From NCBI GenBank assembly GCA_944474755.1, contig OX104112.1, forward strand, positions 79,063,756 to 79,127,755: DNA of 64,000 nt, read 5' to 3'. The position numbers were made by a program, and so were the translations under genes. Shown piece after piece: positions 44,720 to 56,949 of the stretch (position 1 is its first letter; every line of letters begins with the position of its first letter). The notes under the pieces are model-generated. The model made no database searches and was not told the origin of the DNA. It was given only the letters and a program-made list of their open reading frames with translations. The DNA comes from Limnoperna fortunei. Taxonomy: Eukaryota > Mollusca > Bivalvia > Mytilida > Modiolidae.

Positions 44720-45520
44720 TGGCAAGGTTGGATTCCGACATCTCTGAATGTTTCGTAAAAACATGTTGATTGTACATGCATATAACCATTTTTCGCAATT
44801 TCCAGGTCCAAAAAGGGTGTGGACAATATGTAAATGTGGACTATATGATGCTTTTTATGGTAATAATCTCATTTCAATGAAAGCATTTATGATTATTCAG
44901 TTCATGGCATTGGAAAATACATGTACTGATCTCTAATGAAAATACCCATATACCAACAATGATAAATCTGAACAAAACTAAACTATAAACAACAAAACTA
45001 AATAAAAACAAAATTCAAATAACACAACAGATTACCAATAAAACTTTATGGTATGTTTTCTTGATATGTAACTACAAAAGTCAATCAGAAAGCCAGATGT
45101 AAGTTAGAATATTATTCTACGGGAGAATTTAAACATTAAAAACATGAGTCACTAAACTTACAATGGCATAAAAGTAGAATTGTCTATGGTCAATATTAGA
45201 TCTCTAGCTGATGACTTCATATTAAGATATTTATACAGATATTTTAGCAGTACATTTAATAGGAAAATCCAGTTCGTAGGCAGTTGTTAAATGCCAAGTA
45301 AGCATTTTGAAGCCAAAGGATGGCAAGATTAACAAGCTTGTAGGCAGACATACCTTCACCTTCATGCTTTATACTACACTAAAAAGACAGTTTTCACATT
45401 CCTAATGTTAGTATAATGAAGTAACTGACTAAATTCACAAAACTTAACTCAAAACAAACAATTCCTTGCTCTACCCCCATTAAGTTTTAGTCAGATATGT
45501 ATATAAAAACACATGGTTTA
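44720..45520. other. Non-coding stretch
   Basis: No gene or bounded repeat that I can support. Confidence 0.4.
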
Positions 45521-45521
45521 T

Positions 45522-46416
45522 TACAGTAGTCCCCCTCTTATAAGACCACCCCATCTGAGTCATGCAAGTGGTCTTATAATGGGGGTGGTCTTTCTTGAGG
45601 GGATACAATTTATACAGGTTTATAGAGCTTGGTCGGTTGATTAGCAGCAAAAGCTGTGAAGTGATCAAGAATCACACAAAATAAGTATTTGTATTTTATT
45701 ATTCAGTATAAATAAAAATAAAAAGAATTCATGCAGTATTTATCTGTTAAAAATGTGCAATGATAATATAACAATTCCAAGTCTTCTTAACAGTGAATGT
45801 TTCTGTTCCTGTTTCATCTGCATTATCATTGTTTTTATCACTTTTATTTTCTGCCCAGGTTCCACTTTGTAGTTTATTATGGTTCCGTCTAATTTGGAAA
45901 AATCCAGGTTTTTCTCTGTTTCCAGTTTCCCAAGTTTTTGACATCGTTTTTTTAGTAGATTTTGATTTATGATTGTGTTGGTACATTGTACTACATGTAT
46001 TATCTCCTTGTTTCCTTGTTGAATGTTTCAGTCTTCTTGTAATAAACCTGATTTCCGTAATGCCGAAATCAAACTGATCTACAATATCCTACTTGTTTTC
46101 CCCTTTAATCCAGCTTAAAAACCTTTCTTTTACACGATTTCGACATTTTGTTTAAAGGTTGTTGAACTGTTACGATAATAAAACCAAATCTCGTTCTATT
46201 CGAGACTTCCAAAATAAACATCCGGTCAGTGAAAATGGTCGTTCGTGAGGGGAATTTACACTGTTGTGTCAAAAAAACGTGGCCGCTGGTTGCGTTTGAG
46301 GGGTGGTTGTTCGCGAGAGGTAATTTTACGTTAGAAACACTTAATGCATCAGGGTTTTGGATGGATAAAGCAGGTGGTCGCTGGCGAAGGGATCGTATAA
46401 GAGGGGGACTACTGTA
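45522..46416. mobile_element. pogo/Tigger-like non-autonomous DNA element (TA target)
   Basis: The ends are CAGTAGTCCCCCTCTTATA and its perfect reverse complement, 19 bp, each flanked by TA. The CAGT start and TA duplication fit the pogo/Tigger branch of Tc1/mariner. Subterminal GGTGGTC motifs recur at both ends. An 80-codon Lys/Asn-rich frame on the minus strand (45747-45986) shows no transposase motif. It lies downstream of the last recognised SAMHD1 exon, possibly in the final intron or 3' flank. Confidence 0.75.
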
Positions 46417-46508
46417 TTAAAGGAAATGTGATCGTTTATCACCAAATATTCCAAAACAGAATTTTAACTACAACCATGCATTTAAAACACTGCTGTACAG
46501 TGACTTAC

Positions 46509-46640
46509 AGAACGAAGGCCTTTCTCATCACACCATGCCTGGAAGCAGTCTCTGGCCAGCGTCAGACTCTCATGATCAGTTTTCTTACAATACAACCTAA
46601 TAAGTTGCTCAGCAAACACACCGGGTAACATCAGAGATAC
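46509..46640 (-). CDS. SAMHD1: SAMHD1 exon (C-terminal helices)
   Basis: 132 bp, phase 0 at both ends. Encodes VSLMLPGVFAEQLIRLYCKK and ARDCFQAWCDEKGLRS, matching the conserved segment after the allosteric lysine in SAMHD1. Donor GTAAGTC, acceptor TTGTAG. The protein must continue in a further exon that I could not identify. A pogo-like element begins about 90 bp downstream. Confidence 0.88.
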
Positions 46641-46683
46641 CTACAACAGTTCTGTCCTATATCAATACCAGAAAATATTAACT

Positions 46684-47758
46684 AGAGGCTCCCAGGAGCC
46701 TGTATCGCTCACCTGCACCTGAAACCAAGCAACTCTTTTTTATCCAGATTTTCTTTCATATAAGGAATTGTCCAACACTTCTGCAAAAATCATTAATTTT
46801 GACCTTTTAAGGGAAATAACTGCTATAAGGATGAGCTTTTGACGCTTAGGAAGGAGGTTCACTTCAAATTTGCTGTATCTGTTATACTTTGTTAACTATC
46901 AGTCAAAAACTATCTTGACCTTCCCCCCACCCCCCCGTTTTCTATTTAAAGCCAAGGTAGCCATGTTGGTAGTCAGCTGTCATGATTTGCACAATTTTGG
47001 TAGAGGACATCCTAAAGATGATGTTTGCAATGTTTCAAAGCAGTCTTTCCATTGTTGCTCTCATAGAGTTGAACAATTAAGCAATGCTAACTTTTTCTAT
47101 AGTTCTAATAATTTTTAAGATTATGAGGCAAAAATAATCAATTTCGACAGTTAAAGGGCAAGGAGTCATCATACAACTTCGACCCGATGGAGTGTTTTGT
47201 AGAACTTTTGATGCTGAAGAAGGAAAGTCTTTTCGGTTTTCCTGTATCTGTTATACTTTTTGAACTATTAGCCAAAAACTGTATTTTGACCCCCCCTCCC
47301 CCCCTCCCGTTCTATTCTAAGCCATGGTGGTGGCCATGTTGGTTAATCTGTGGCCATAGTTTGTGCAAACTTGGTAGAGGATATTTGACGGATGATGTGT
47401 ACAAAGTTGCAAAGCAGTCCTTTCAGTGGTTTCCGAGAAGAAGATTTTTAAAAATCAATTAAAATTTATTAAAAAAACAGTTCAAGGGGAATAAAATGCA
47501 AAAATGGGGCAAAAATGGCCAAAATCATCAATATCGACAATTAAAGAGCAATATCTCCTAAAAGGAGCCATGTTGGTTGGTCTGAAGCATGATTTGTGCA
47601 AACTTGGTAGAGGACATTTTACTGATGATGTATGCAAAGTTTCAAAGCAATCCTTTCAGTGGTTTAGGTCGAGAAGATTTTTAAAGACGACGACGACACC
47701 GACGACAGACGCCATGTGATGGCAATAGCTCACATGACTCTTCGGGTCAGGTGAGCTA
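46684..47758 (+). mobile_element. Hairpin-ended element, family A, in a SAMHD1 intron
   Basis: Starts AGAGGCTCCCAGGAGCCTG, then CGCTCACCTG. Ends GGCAATAGCTCACATGACTC and GGGTCAGGTGAGCTAAA, a hairpin with one mismatch and one wobble. Three diverged inner units of about 200-350 bp share GCCATGTTGGT, AACTTGGTAGAGGA, CAAAGCARTCCTTTCAGTGG and a GAGAAGATTTTTAAA motif. It begins 44 bp upstream (in gene terms) of the exon 46509-46640. Confidence 0.75.
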
Positions 47759-48128
47759 AAAAGCGTTTTTGTCCATAGTTTGAAACACTAAGAGGAACTT
47801 AAAAATTATATTTGCATCTAACACATTGTTTTAAATGACGTTTAAATGTATATAGTCTTTACAACATATTACAGGTCTGTCCTACTACCACAATCATATA
47901 TAGATGACATGAATTTACGAAAGTGGCACTAGAAGAAACAAACAAATCTTACAACATAATCCAGAAAATTTAACAGAATTAAACAAATAATCACAATCAC
48001 AATAATTATACAAACTTGTTCCGGATTATATTGTTCAACAGCTGCTCCAATTTTGATCCCAAAACAGATACTAAATCAAAATCAACAACATTAAGTTTTA
48101 TCATTAGAATATATAATTAAGTACATAC

Positions 48129-48233
48129 ATGTTGTTTGTCTAAGCTGACAGCTTTAGTAACATCATTCTTGTTGTAGAATCTGACATTTTTTATTGGATT
48201 CTCTGCTTTCATCCCATAATCAAGGTAAACTAA
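48129..48233 (-). CDS. SAMHD1: SAMHD1 exon (DYGM segment)
   Basis: 105 bp, phase 0-0. Encodes LVYLDYGMKAENPIKNVRFY and then NKNDVTKAV, matching the MDYGM...NPIDHVSFY...region of vertebrate SAMHD1. By alignment from memory, the residue equal to human Lys523 (dNTP allosteric site) is present, while the preceding Cys522 is Asn here. Confidence 0.9.
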
Positions 48234-48504
48234 CTGAAAATATCAAAATACAACTTTGTTTATTATGACTATTCTGATTGGAGGACATTGAACATTAAAA
48301 AGGTTTCAAATCCACAACTGATTGCTACAGTTGACATTAAACTCAGATATCAGTAAATCTGTTTATTTAATTATATTTGTCAACTGTATTGAAATAGAGA
48401 TAACACTTTTCTATTTTTAGAATTGCAGAAATCAATCTAAGATATGATGTTCACAAATATCTGTTTACTGTCTCCCGCAACAAGTTTTAAAAATCCTTCA
48501 ATGA

Positions 48505-48725
48505 AAGAAATGCTGGATTTCGTAAAACAGGAAGTAGGTGAGCGACAGACCTGAAATCGAATCCCACGTTATGGGAGGCCATGCTGATGCTGCATACCAA
48601 ATTCAAGAGTATGTGATTAGTAGTTGCTGAGAAAACTGTTATGAAAATTTTTTTTGCTGCCTGCCCGACATTCACCATATTATAACCCGGATTTTCATTC
48701 CGTGAAATCCGGCCTAAAATGACTG
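48505..48725 (+). repeat. Hairpin-ended repeat, family D
   Basis: From GCTGGATTTCGTAAAACAGG to an end hairpin CCGGATTT...AAATCCGG followed by CCTAAAAT. The middle has GTAGTTGCTGAGAAAACTGT, which recurs at about 36066 and resembles the family C core. A related 3' end lies at 13040-13165. Confidence 0.5.
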
Positions 48726-48729
48726 ATGC

Positions 48730-50680
48730 TTGCAAATATTTTGATATAACAAAGTTAACTCTTAAAAATTATACCAGAAATAGATAGAAATATAAACACA
48801 TAACACTTATGTTTCAATTGTCTCATTTTCGATTGAATTTGATGAACATGTGTAGCTTTAAAAGTAAGTACCATAACTTCATGACCGTTATTTGTATCTT
48901 ACCATCTTTTGACTAAATGTTACATTATTTTCTACACACATGCAGAATATTTAGATTTAAAAAAATCTTTTTACAATTTTTTTTGCTTGAATAATTATAG
49001 TTAAGTCTTTTTCTATATTGACCTTTATCAACTCTGGTATTAAATCAAATTTTATTTTTTCAAATTTTAAATTTCATGAATTAATGGAACAATGAGATAA
49101 ATATATTTAAAATGTGTACACAGAAAAAAAAAATTAAAATATTTTACTAATAGCTGTTCAGGAAATTTTTATTTTTATCCTATGAAACAATATATTTTAC
49201 ATGAACATGACTCAATTAGGAAGAGTTCACACAATCCCATTATTAATGCACATAAAAAGACAAAATACTTAATCTACATTTTAGCCACTACTTACTATTT
49301 TTTAAACAAATAAAAAATGTAAGAGTGTAAGAATCCTATAAGTAAAATTTATAGTAGAAAACCATCACCACAAACCCACAGAACAGTAAGTAAACCTTCA
49401 TTTTGAATGTACTGATTTGTAGGCCTTGACTTGCTGATCATTATTGCAATTTACAGTTTCAATCTAGCTATTATATATTTTCAGTTGGGAGGATGGGGAG
49501 GAAGAAATAATCCTTCTGATTATTTTTTATGTTTATTGTTTTACAAAAGGTATTATAGTTTTTAATTTCCAAAGTAAAATTGTTATTTAAGGGGAATAAT
49601 TATCATTAGTCATCTGACAAGTTTACACTAATTAAGTAATTTGTAGGACTCTTTGCTGATCAATTTTGCAATTTACAATTCCAAGCTTGTCCTGAATATT
49701 GCTGAAATACTTCTCGCTGGACGTAAAGCAAACATCCAATTAATTAATGAATCTGAAAATTGCATAAAAAATTGTCGTAAAAGGGAAATAACTCCTATAA
49801 TGACTGGTCAAACAATAAAGGACCAACTTAAGTGATTTGTAGACATTGTCTTGCTCATCATTTTTGCAATTTACACTATCAATCTGGCTATAGTTTTCAA
49901 GTTACATTGTGACAATTTTGTGCAAAATCACCAATAACATTTACAGGAAGTCATTATACAAATTCACACAGAGAAATTTGTAGAATTTGGTGTGCTGACC
50001 AAAATGGGGAAGCAGGTGTTTTCAATTGCTATAATAATTTTTCAGATATTGGCCAAAAAATTAAGTACAAATCCACAATGAGGTATCTTAAGTATGATTG
50101 TGGCCAAGCTGTTTCATATTTTTTTTTTTTTAAGTTAATGATGGTTGAAGACAGTCGCCTAGTAATGACAAAGCAAACACAGAACTTAAGTCCAGGTCAC
50201 CTAAAAACCATAATATATGTTAAAAAATATTTTTCCTAAGACCTAGATTTCAAATTGTTATACGTATTTATTAGTTGATACTTTAAAATAAACCTACCTT
50301 TGTATTTTTCCACCTGAAAACTGTCAACTCTTTTTATTATCTAACAAGATTCGTGTTAATGCTTTAGTATAATTTTGTGGGTTTTTTTTTTACAGAAAGG
50401 CCACGTGATCAATAGCAGACGACCAACATTGCCACTAGAGACCCCCCACCCAATTGTGTATTTATCAATAAGCAAAGGACACAAGACAAAATTTGGGTTA
50501 TGTCAATCTATCATGTTGAAGGTTCAAGTTTACTGAGAATGAAACCATAATTTTTTTTCAATTAATTTCAGTGTGTGTGTGTTTATGTGTGTAGTCTTGG
50601 TGTATACGAGACAAATTGTTGTAATATTAAGTTTGCATTGTGTGTCATTATTAAGGTGCAAATTCATATCATTTCTTACT
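48730..50680. other. SAMHD1 intron
   Basis: Repeat-rich intron. ACTTCTCGCTGGACGTAAAG at about 49710 is shared with 22069. No bounded element was resolved. Confidence 0.5.
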
Positions 50681-50683
50681 TAC

Positions 50684-50773
50684 ATGAACAACCAAGTCAT
50701 TCTGATGTAACATATCCTTTGACTCTTTTGGTAAGTGTGACATTATCTCTACCTTGATTTTATCAACATCATC
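50684..50773 (-). CDS. SAMHD1: SAMHD1 exon
   Basis: 90 bp, phase 0-0, acceptor TTTGTCAG, donor GTAAGT. Encodes DDVDKIKVEIMSHLPKE and HQNDLVVH. This aligns with the variable stretch between the VGET block and the DYGM block. It is less conserved than its neighbours, but phase and order fit exactly. Confidence 0.8.
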
Positions 50774-52028
50774 CTGACAAACAAACAAACACATTTTTAA
50801 GGAAGTTTATAGTTTCTCCACAAGATGACTAATAATACATGGAAGACAGAATGGTTACACTAACAGGTTGTTGGCAGATATTAATTCTAATATGGCGTCC
50901 TTCATACTCTTTGAGAACCAGTTGGTTTCTAATAAGCGTAGAGCCCACAGTGATGTCACAATTAGAACTCCAAACGTCATATATGCTCAACTGAAAATTT
51001 CTAACTGAAACAAAGCAATTTTGTTAAGATTTAGTATTTTTTGCTGAAAAGGTACTTATATACAATCCAATGAAGAGCATATATTTTTATGTCAATTTTA
51101 TTTGCTTTAACATTCTGTTTTGGGATATTAGTTTCAAAAAACAATACTACCATTGAAAGCGTCCTCTTAGAGCCACTTTGAAATTTAAAAACATTTTTAT
51201 TTCTTAAATAAAACACACACCCTGACAGATGCATAAGCTGAGTTGCATGTTGTGCAAATTTCTTGACTTCTAACTACAGGTCGTCACATTGATGATGGCA
51301 AATTCAAAAAACAAGAACCAAGAATTATTCTATCAATAATTGGCAATGTTTATATATTTACCATTGAGCAGTTGTGTACAAAGCAATAGACTTCCTTCTT
51401 TAACCACATGCTGTTATGCATACATGTTTGATAAACACTGGATGCAGTTAACAAAAAAAAATGTCTCTTTTTGTCATGACCTTAACCTTTGACCAATAGG
51501 CTTCTTTTCACCATGTGTTATGTCTGGGAACCAACTAAAGTGTACCATCCCACTTTTCATCAAGTTAACAGTCCAGTTTGAAGTTTTTTTCAATACCATC
51601 ATGAATATGATTTAATAATATCTAATGTCAGTTACAGAGGTGTAACAATATCCTTACCAAACTATGATAAGTTTTCATAAACTCTTTTCACATACAATTT
51701 TTTCTAATTCTATATAATACATAGAATCTTGCTTTTCATATTTATTACTGTAGCTGTCTGGACATTATGTTTATTTTTGGAACGTTAATTCCAAGCAATT
51801 TGAAAGGAAAGAACATAGAGTACCATACTTTACCATGTATTGTCTGCACCCCTTTCTCAGACCAAAGTGTGAAAAATACATATATGTATGTATAATCTGA
51901 ATGTTAAAGTTTCATAACATATATTGCCTGAAAAGTTGCAAGCAGATTGTTAAAATACTTATTTTAATCATCTATCATCCAATATAATTAATACACAATT
52001 AAACTCTGAAAAAACAAATGTGTGGACT

Positions 52029-52293
52029 GTGAGCACGCTCACAAAGGGATAATCCCCCCCCCCCACCCCACCCCCGCTTCGCTTTCAAGTCCAATTATCT
52101 CCCCTTCATGATATCTGAGGTCAATAAAAATCCTTCATGCACATCTACATATAATGTACTTCCTTTATGCTAATTTTTTATTAAATTTCATCAAGCGGTT
52201 TAGGAGGAGTTGCGCTTACAAGGGATGTGGACAGACGGGGTGATTCCTATATACCCCCCCCCCCCCCCCAAACAAGTTTGCGGGGGGTATAAT
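52029..52293 (+). mobile_element. Hairpin-ended element, family E, copy in a SAMHD1 intron
   Basis: Starts with the palindrome GTGAGC-AC-GCTCAC. Ends TATACCCCCC...AAACAAGTTTG...GGGGGGTATAA, a hairpin followed by TAATAAT. It has poly-C runs at about 52054-52064 and 52255-52269. No ORF. Confidence 0.6.
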
Positions 52294-53166
52294 AATAATC
52301 TTACATATTTCAATTACGCAGAAATATTGAAATGTGACAAAATGGGGACCACGATTGAAAACATTTGACTGCTTGAAAAAACCTTCTGAAGCTGTATTTA
52401 TGTAAAATATGCACCCTTATTCAGCAAAAAAAGAAAAAAAGAAAAAGACCACTGACAATACACAGCTAAATAGGGTAATAATCTTTTATTCATCTTCTGT
52501 TTTTTGTATAGCCCAGCTTCATGGATAAAAAAGAAAATGTTTACTGTTTTTCTTGTTACTTAAAAAAAGTTGTGTAATGTTATGGATATCTTACTTTTCT
52601 TCTAAGCTATAATTACTTTTGGTCAAGATGTTTTTGAGCATTGTTTTAATTATAATGCGAAATAAGGTATCAGCAATATTTATATACATAAACAATGAGT
52701 TAAACAGGATATTAGACAAGAAAATATTGTGTTTTCTTTCATACGAGATATTGTGTGATCACTTATACACAGCAGTAGCAGACAAAGGTCTACAATTTTT
52801 TTGCAACCAATCATATGATTTTTAACTGAACATTATTAACGTCTTGTATATTTATATATATTTAGAAAAAGATTTAATCTAATATTATCTCCACAATCGC
52901 ATTCTATATAAAATATAATGGATCCAACATGTTTGTCATGTTTGTAAATGAACACTTAAGACACAAGCAGAAGACATATTACATATCCTGGTCTCAACTG
53001 GTTGAAGGAGACTGAAATGAACAAAGAGTAAACCAAAATGAACTAACATTGAAACTTGAAAGAATACAGAACATGTTAAATACTTCAGTGTATCACTACA
53101 ACCCTAGTCAGTTCCATCAAACATGAACTCTGAAAAATTATATATTGTTTACACTCATTAACTTAC

Positions 53167-53359
53167 TTTTGTCTTTCCTTCAGTTGGAGTTGTCTCCCCT
53201 ACACATTTATATAAATCTCGGCATTCAATTCTCTGAAGAATGTTCCTTGTCTCTTTCAAGTCATTTTCAGTTGACATTAACAAAATATTTAAGATACTAT
53301 CATTTAATCTGGTATAGGCTTCTGGATCATCTATACAATCTGATAATTTCACCAATTTT
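53167..53359 (-). CDS. SAMHD1: SAMHD1 exon (AIDD/YVGET segment)
   Basis: 193 bp, entering in phase 2 and leaving in phase 0. Encodes KLSDCIDDPEAYTRLNDSIL, then RNILQRIECRDLYKCVGET. It matches the vertebrate AIDDMEAYTKLTDNIF and REILKQIEYRNLFKYVGET blocks. The R-x-L and following Lys equal to human Arg451, Leu453 and Lys455 (allosteric and RxL motif) are present. Donor GTAAGT, acceptor TTTGCAG. Confidence 0.93.
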
Positions 53360-53985
53360 CTGCAAATGAAATATGTTTAACTTGTCTACTGTTTACATTA
53401 GACTTAGCATTAACAATAATCTTAGGTTCTTCCCCAACCCTGTGATCAATCCAGTGCTGAAATAAAGTATGAAACACAACTTAGAGAACCATACTGGGGC
53501 GGGTTCACAGGGCTTGAACCACAGATCTGCATGAAACAGAAAGCCTTGCCATGGACCATAGTGAGGAACATGTTGGAAGAATAGCAAACCTGTTGCATGA
53601 TAAAACGCTTGCATAGAATTTGAAAAAGAGTAGATGCATTGTAGCTGCTAGAAAAGGCTAAAATTCCCCCTTATAACTCCATGCTTTTATGGTGGTCTAT
53701 TGTTCTAATCTATTTTGTTAATTTCTTGTAAGTTAGAATCTTCTAGACCTGAATATAGCTCAGATATTAAGCAACTCACACATTTTCAACAAATTTTATT
53801 CTTTATGATAAGTCATATGAGTGGCAGGTGTTCTTCGTGTAATTCATAGAGTTAGTTTCCATTTTTAATGGAAATAGTAACTATAGTTTTTGGAGATACA
53901 CATAGTAAGCACTGCTTATTGCACTAGTAACCATGGTAATAGAGTTTGTAATCATGGCTTGTAACTTTAAGTCAATTATGCATAC

Positions 53986-54042
53986 CCATCTTTTCCAGGA
54001 ACAATTCCTTTGTGATTAGCTTTAATAAATGCATCTGTAATC
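53986..54042 (-). CDS. SAMHD1: SAMHD1 exon (ITDAF segment)
   Basis: 57 bp. One base completes the Met of the preceding exon, followed by ITDAFIKANHKGIVPGKD. It matches the MITDAFLKAD segment. Acceptor TTTCAG, donor GTATGC. Confidence 0.88.
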
Positions 54043-54608
54043 CTGAAATAATAATAATAATAAAAAATATCTCTTTATGAATACAATAGAATATTGCCTT
54101 CAAACTCCATTAATAATTCTCCAAGAAGGGTATTTTTATATTAAAAATGTTCTACTATTTTTAATGTTCCCAACAAGATAATTACTTAAAAAGTTAAGTA
54201 GTGCAACAATGTGTAGGATATGTGTTATATCTATTACTTCATTTAGGTCTGAGATCCAGATTGAATTAAAACATTTAATTTATTAACCACATTGTGTAAA
54301 TGGTGTATAGATTCAAAAGACGTAGAAATATGCAAGAAAACTTGTACATGTAAACTAGACATTACATTAAGTGCAATTGCAGAAATTAATACTTCATAAT
54401 ATAATAAGTAAGAGATTGTTTTTGTTTGTTTGAATGGTGTTTTAACTGTATAAATGGTGTAAAGATTCCAAGAACCCAGAAATATGCCTGCAAACTGTTC
54501 AACTATGTATGTCAAGCCCATTACATAAAGTGCCATTGCAAACATTGGAAAACTTATTAATTTATAATATGACAAATAAAAGAATGTTTTTGTTTGAGGT
54601 GTTCAACA

Positions 54609-55560
54609 CAAAGGTCCGGAAACGGTCATATTTGCCGGATATGACAGAAATTTACACTAAAATGACAGACTAAGATTTGCTCAAATTGGACATCTAAAAA
54701 GTAATATTTTACATTCAATAATCATTTGTTGTTTTTACTACCTTTAATTTCTGCTATGTAGAAATATTTGTATTGAAAAATCAACCCTAAGGCTATTTCC
54801 TTTCACTGACATGTGTTTATTGACCACCGACTGTTGATTACATAATAGGATCAACAGGTGACAGATCTGTTTTATCCATATCGTAAACATACTATTGCAA
54901 CAACATTTTGAAGCAACAGAAATTGAATATAATATATTGTTTCTATATCACAATGATAAGAAAATAAGACAACTTTACAGTACACGTGCAACTTTAATGA
55001 AAAACATGTGCGGTCAAAATTGTACACTACGCAAGCCCCAATGTGACTAAACGTTACATAAATCAAGAGAAAACCAATTTGAATAAAAATTCACTGGAAA
55101 TAATGAGAACAAAAATGATTATTTCATTTAATAATAAAAACTTGTAAAAAGCATCTATCCCAGAATAACACATATATTCTATTCTGGTCTGAACTTGTGG
55201 CAATTAGGTGACAACTTCCTATTTCCAGTTAATGAAAGACTTGCCGGGATATTCATCAAAACAACGTTGTTTGCCATTATTTTGTTGCATAGACAACATT
55301 TCACCTTACAATAAAGACCTTTTAGGTAGGAGAATGTATCTCTGCATATATTTTCTTTTTCACATGATGAATACATCGTGAAAGCCATGCCAAATTCCAA
55401 GGTACAACCTGCTTATTAACACTATCGTGGCGAAAAGACCCGACGTGCAAAAAAGTTTCGGTACAAAACGACTGCAGACCAATATTCATTACCAAGGAAT
55501 TTGGTTATTTCTTACAGGGAAAAATGTCTAAAATGGGCAGGGAAAACTTCCGGATCTCTG
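54609..55560. mobile_element. hAT-like non-autonomous element (952 bp) in a SAMHD1 intron
   Basis: The ends are CAAAGGTCCGGAA and, in reverse complement, CAGAGATCCGGAA. The flanks GTTCAACA (54601-54608) and GTTTAACA (55561-55568) match at 7 of 8 bases, as expected for an aged 8-bp hAT duplication. No transposase frame remains. Confidence 0.7.
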
Positions 55561-55726
55561 GTTTAACACAACTTTCAATAACCTGTGACCTAAGTATTGA
55601 CAGAGCACATGATCAATAGCAGACAAACTTCCTTAAATGTATGCATTCCGTCTGCCAGCCAATTAGAAAATTGGTTATTTCTTCAAATGGTTCAAGCAAG
55701 AGGTCTGTTCTGTGATAATCACTTAC

Positions 55727-55818
55727 ATAGTTTCGATAGCATTACAAACTCTATGCTGATACGCCCTCCTGTGTAATGTAGCTCGTATCTGGAACATACT
55801 GTATAAAGTGTCTGCTTC
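55727..55818 (-). CDS. SAMHD1: SAMHD1 exon (HRRAYQH segment)
   Basis: 92 bp, acceptor TTTATAG, donor GTAAGT after AT of a split Met codon. Encodes EADTLYSMFQIRATLHRRAY and QHRVCNAIET. It matches the [20 protein letters not shown] block that lines the nucleotide sites. Confidence 0.93.
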
Positions 55819-56175
55819 CTATAAAAATATAATTAGAATGGTAGTTAACTAGAGTATTTGCACTTCAGTTTACTTTTGTAAGCTTTTCTTTTCTTTTTCA
55901 AAGGAAGTATGAGTTAATTGGTATTTTCTACCAATGTACATCTTCATGCATGTACCACGAGCTGACGTCATTATTTACAAATACAGCTTTGGGTCGTATC
56001 TGTATAGTTAAAGTTGTAGTATATACATGTATAATAAATTGTTTTTGCAATCTTAACAGCTACATTTTACCTTTGTAAATCTACCAGTTTAATGTTGCAT
56101 TTTTTTACTTTATCAATAATATGAAAATATTGTATCAATGACAACAGATGAAATTTGCATAATATCCATATCTAC

Positions 56176-56340
56176 CTTATCTCTAGAACAGATCTGTAAA
56201 CTTCCATCTACATTAAGAACGCGAGCAAATTTCATAAATCTGTGATGATCAAAGTTGTTCTTTATCCCCAGACCATGACAGTCCCTGGCAAAGTATTCCC
56301 ATTTATCAACATCAATTCCATTTCTCTTGTTTGCTACAAT
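56176..56340 (-). CDS. SAMHD1: SAMHD1 exon (HD-domain DVDKW segment)
   Basis: 165 bp, 55 codons, phase 0-0. Encodes [20 protein letters not shown] and then [14 protein letters not shown]. The Asp of DVDKW equals human Asp311, a metal ligand of the HD site, and Tyr/Asp of the EYFARD block contact substrate. CSRDK keeps the counterparts of Cys350, Arg352 and Lys354; the position of Cys341 is Leu here. Confidence 0.95.
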
Positions 56341-56479
56341 CTGAAAAAAAACACACCAAACATCTCCGATACAAAGTACTGTTCAGAGCAGAAATAACAC
56401 TGTTCTAAAACTAACTTTTTAACCACAACTGACAAGGGTTTCCAAAACAGTTGCATTTCTCAAATAATACGAAATCATA

Positions 56480-56632
56480 TTACAGTTTACAATTACTGAC
56501 TCTGATATATTCTGCTATCAGGATTTCTCAACCAGAGAAAATGTAATATTCACCAGCAGCAAAGTGAAGAATAAATCCATTTTTGAGGGTTGAGAAATCT
56601 GATATCAAAGTCAGTAATTGTTTTATTACATC
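56480..56632. mobile_element. Fold-back (MITE-like) element, copy 2
   Basis: Same family as 3936-4085: ACAATTACTGACTCTGATAT on the left and ATATCAAAGTCAGTAATTGT on the right. The inner blocks ATCAGGATTTCTCAACCAGA and AATCCATTTTTGAGG also match. It lies in a SAMHD1 intron. Confidence 0.72.
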
Positions 56633-56949
56633 AATAAAGGCTACATGATTTTGATAATGTATAAAATTCTGGCATGTTTCTATTTACATTACATAAATAT
56701 TGATTGAATGATTGAGATTGAGTGTTCTCCCTCAATTCACCCCTCCCCAATATACCAAAGTTATACTATTATCTGCACTGATGTGACATATTCACATCTA
56801 TCAATATAACAATGCTTTGACATTTCAGGAAAATTGGTGAAATCTTGAAGTTAGAGTCTGAAAACTTAATAATACATCTTTGTTTATGCCCATAACAATA
56901 AGAAAAAATTGAAGAGTGTGTCCATGGGACACGGATGCCCCCGCTAAAT

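Noticed and set aside
45747..45986. Minus-strand Lys/Asn-rich frame as the last SAMHD1 exon
   Set aside because: It lies inside a TIR-bounded pogo-like element, shows no similarity to SAMHD1 C-termini, and the phase does not fit a clear acceptor.
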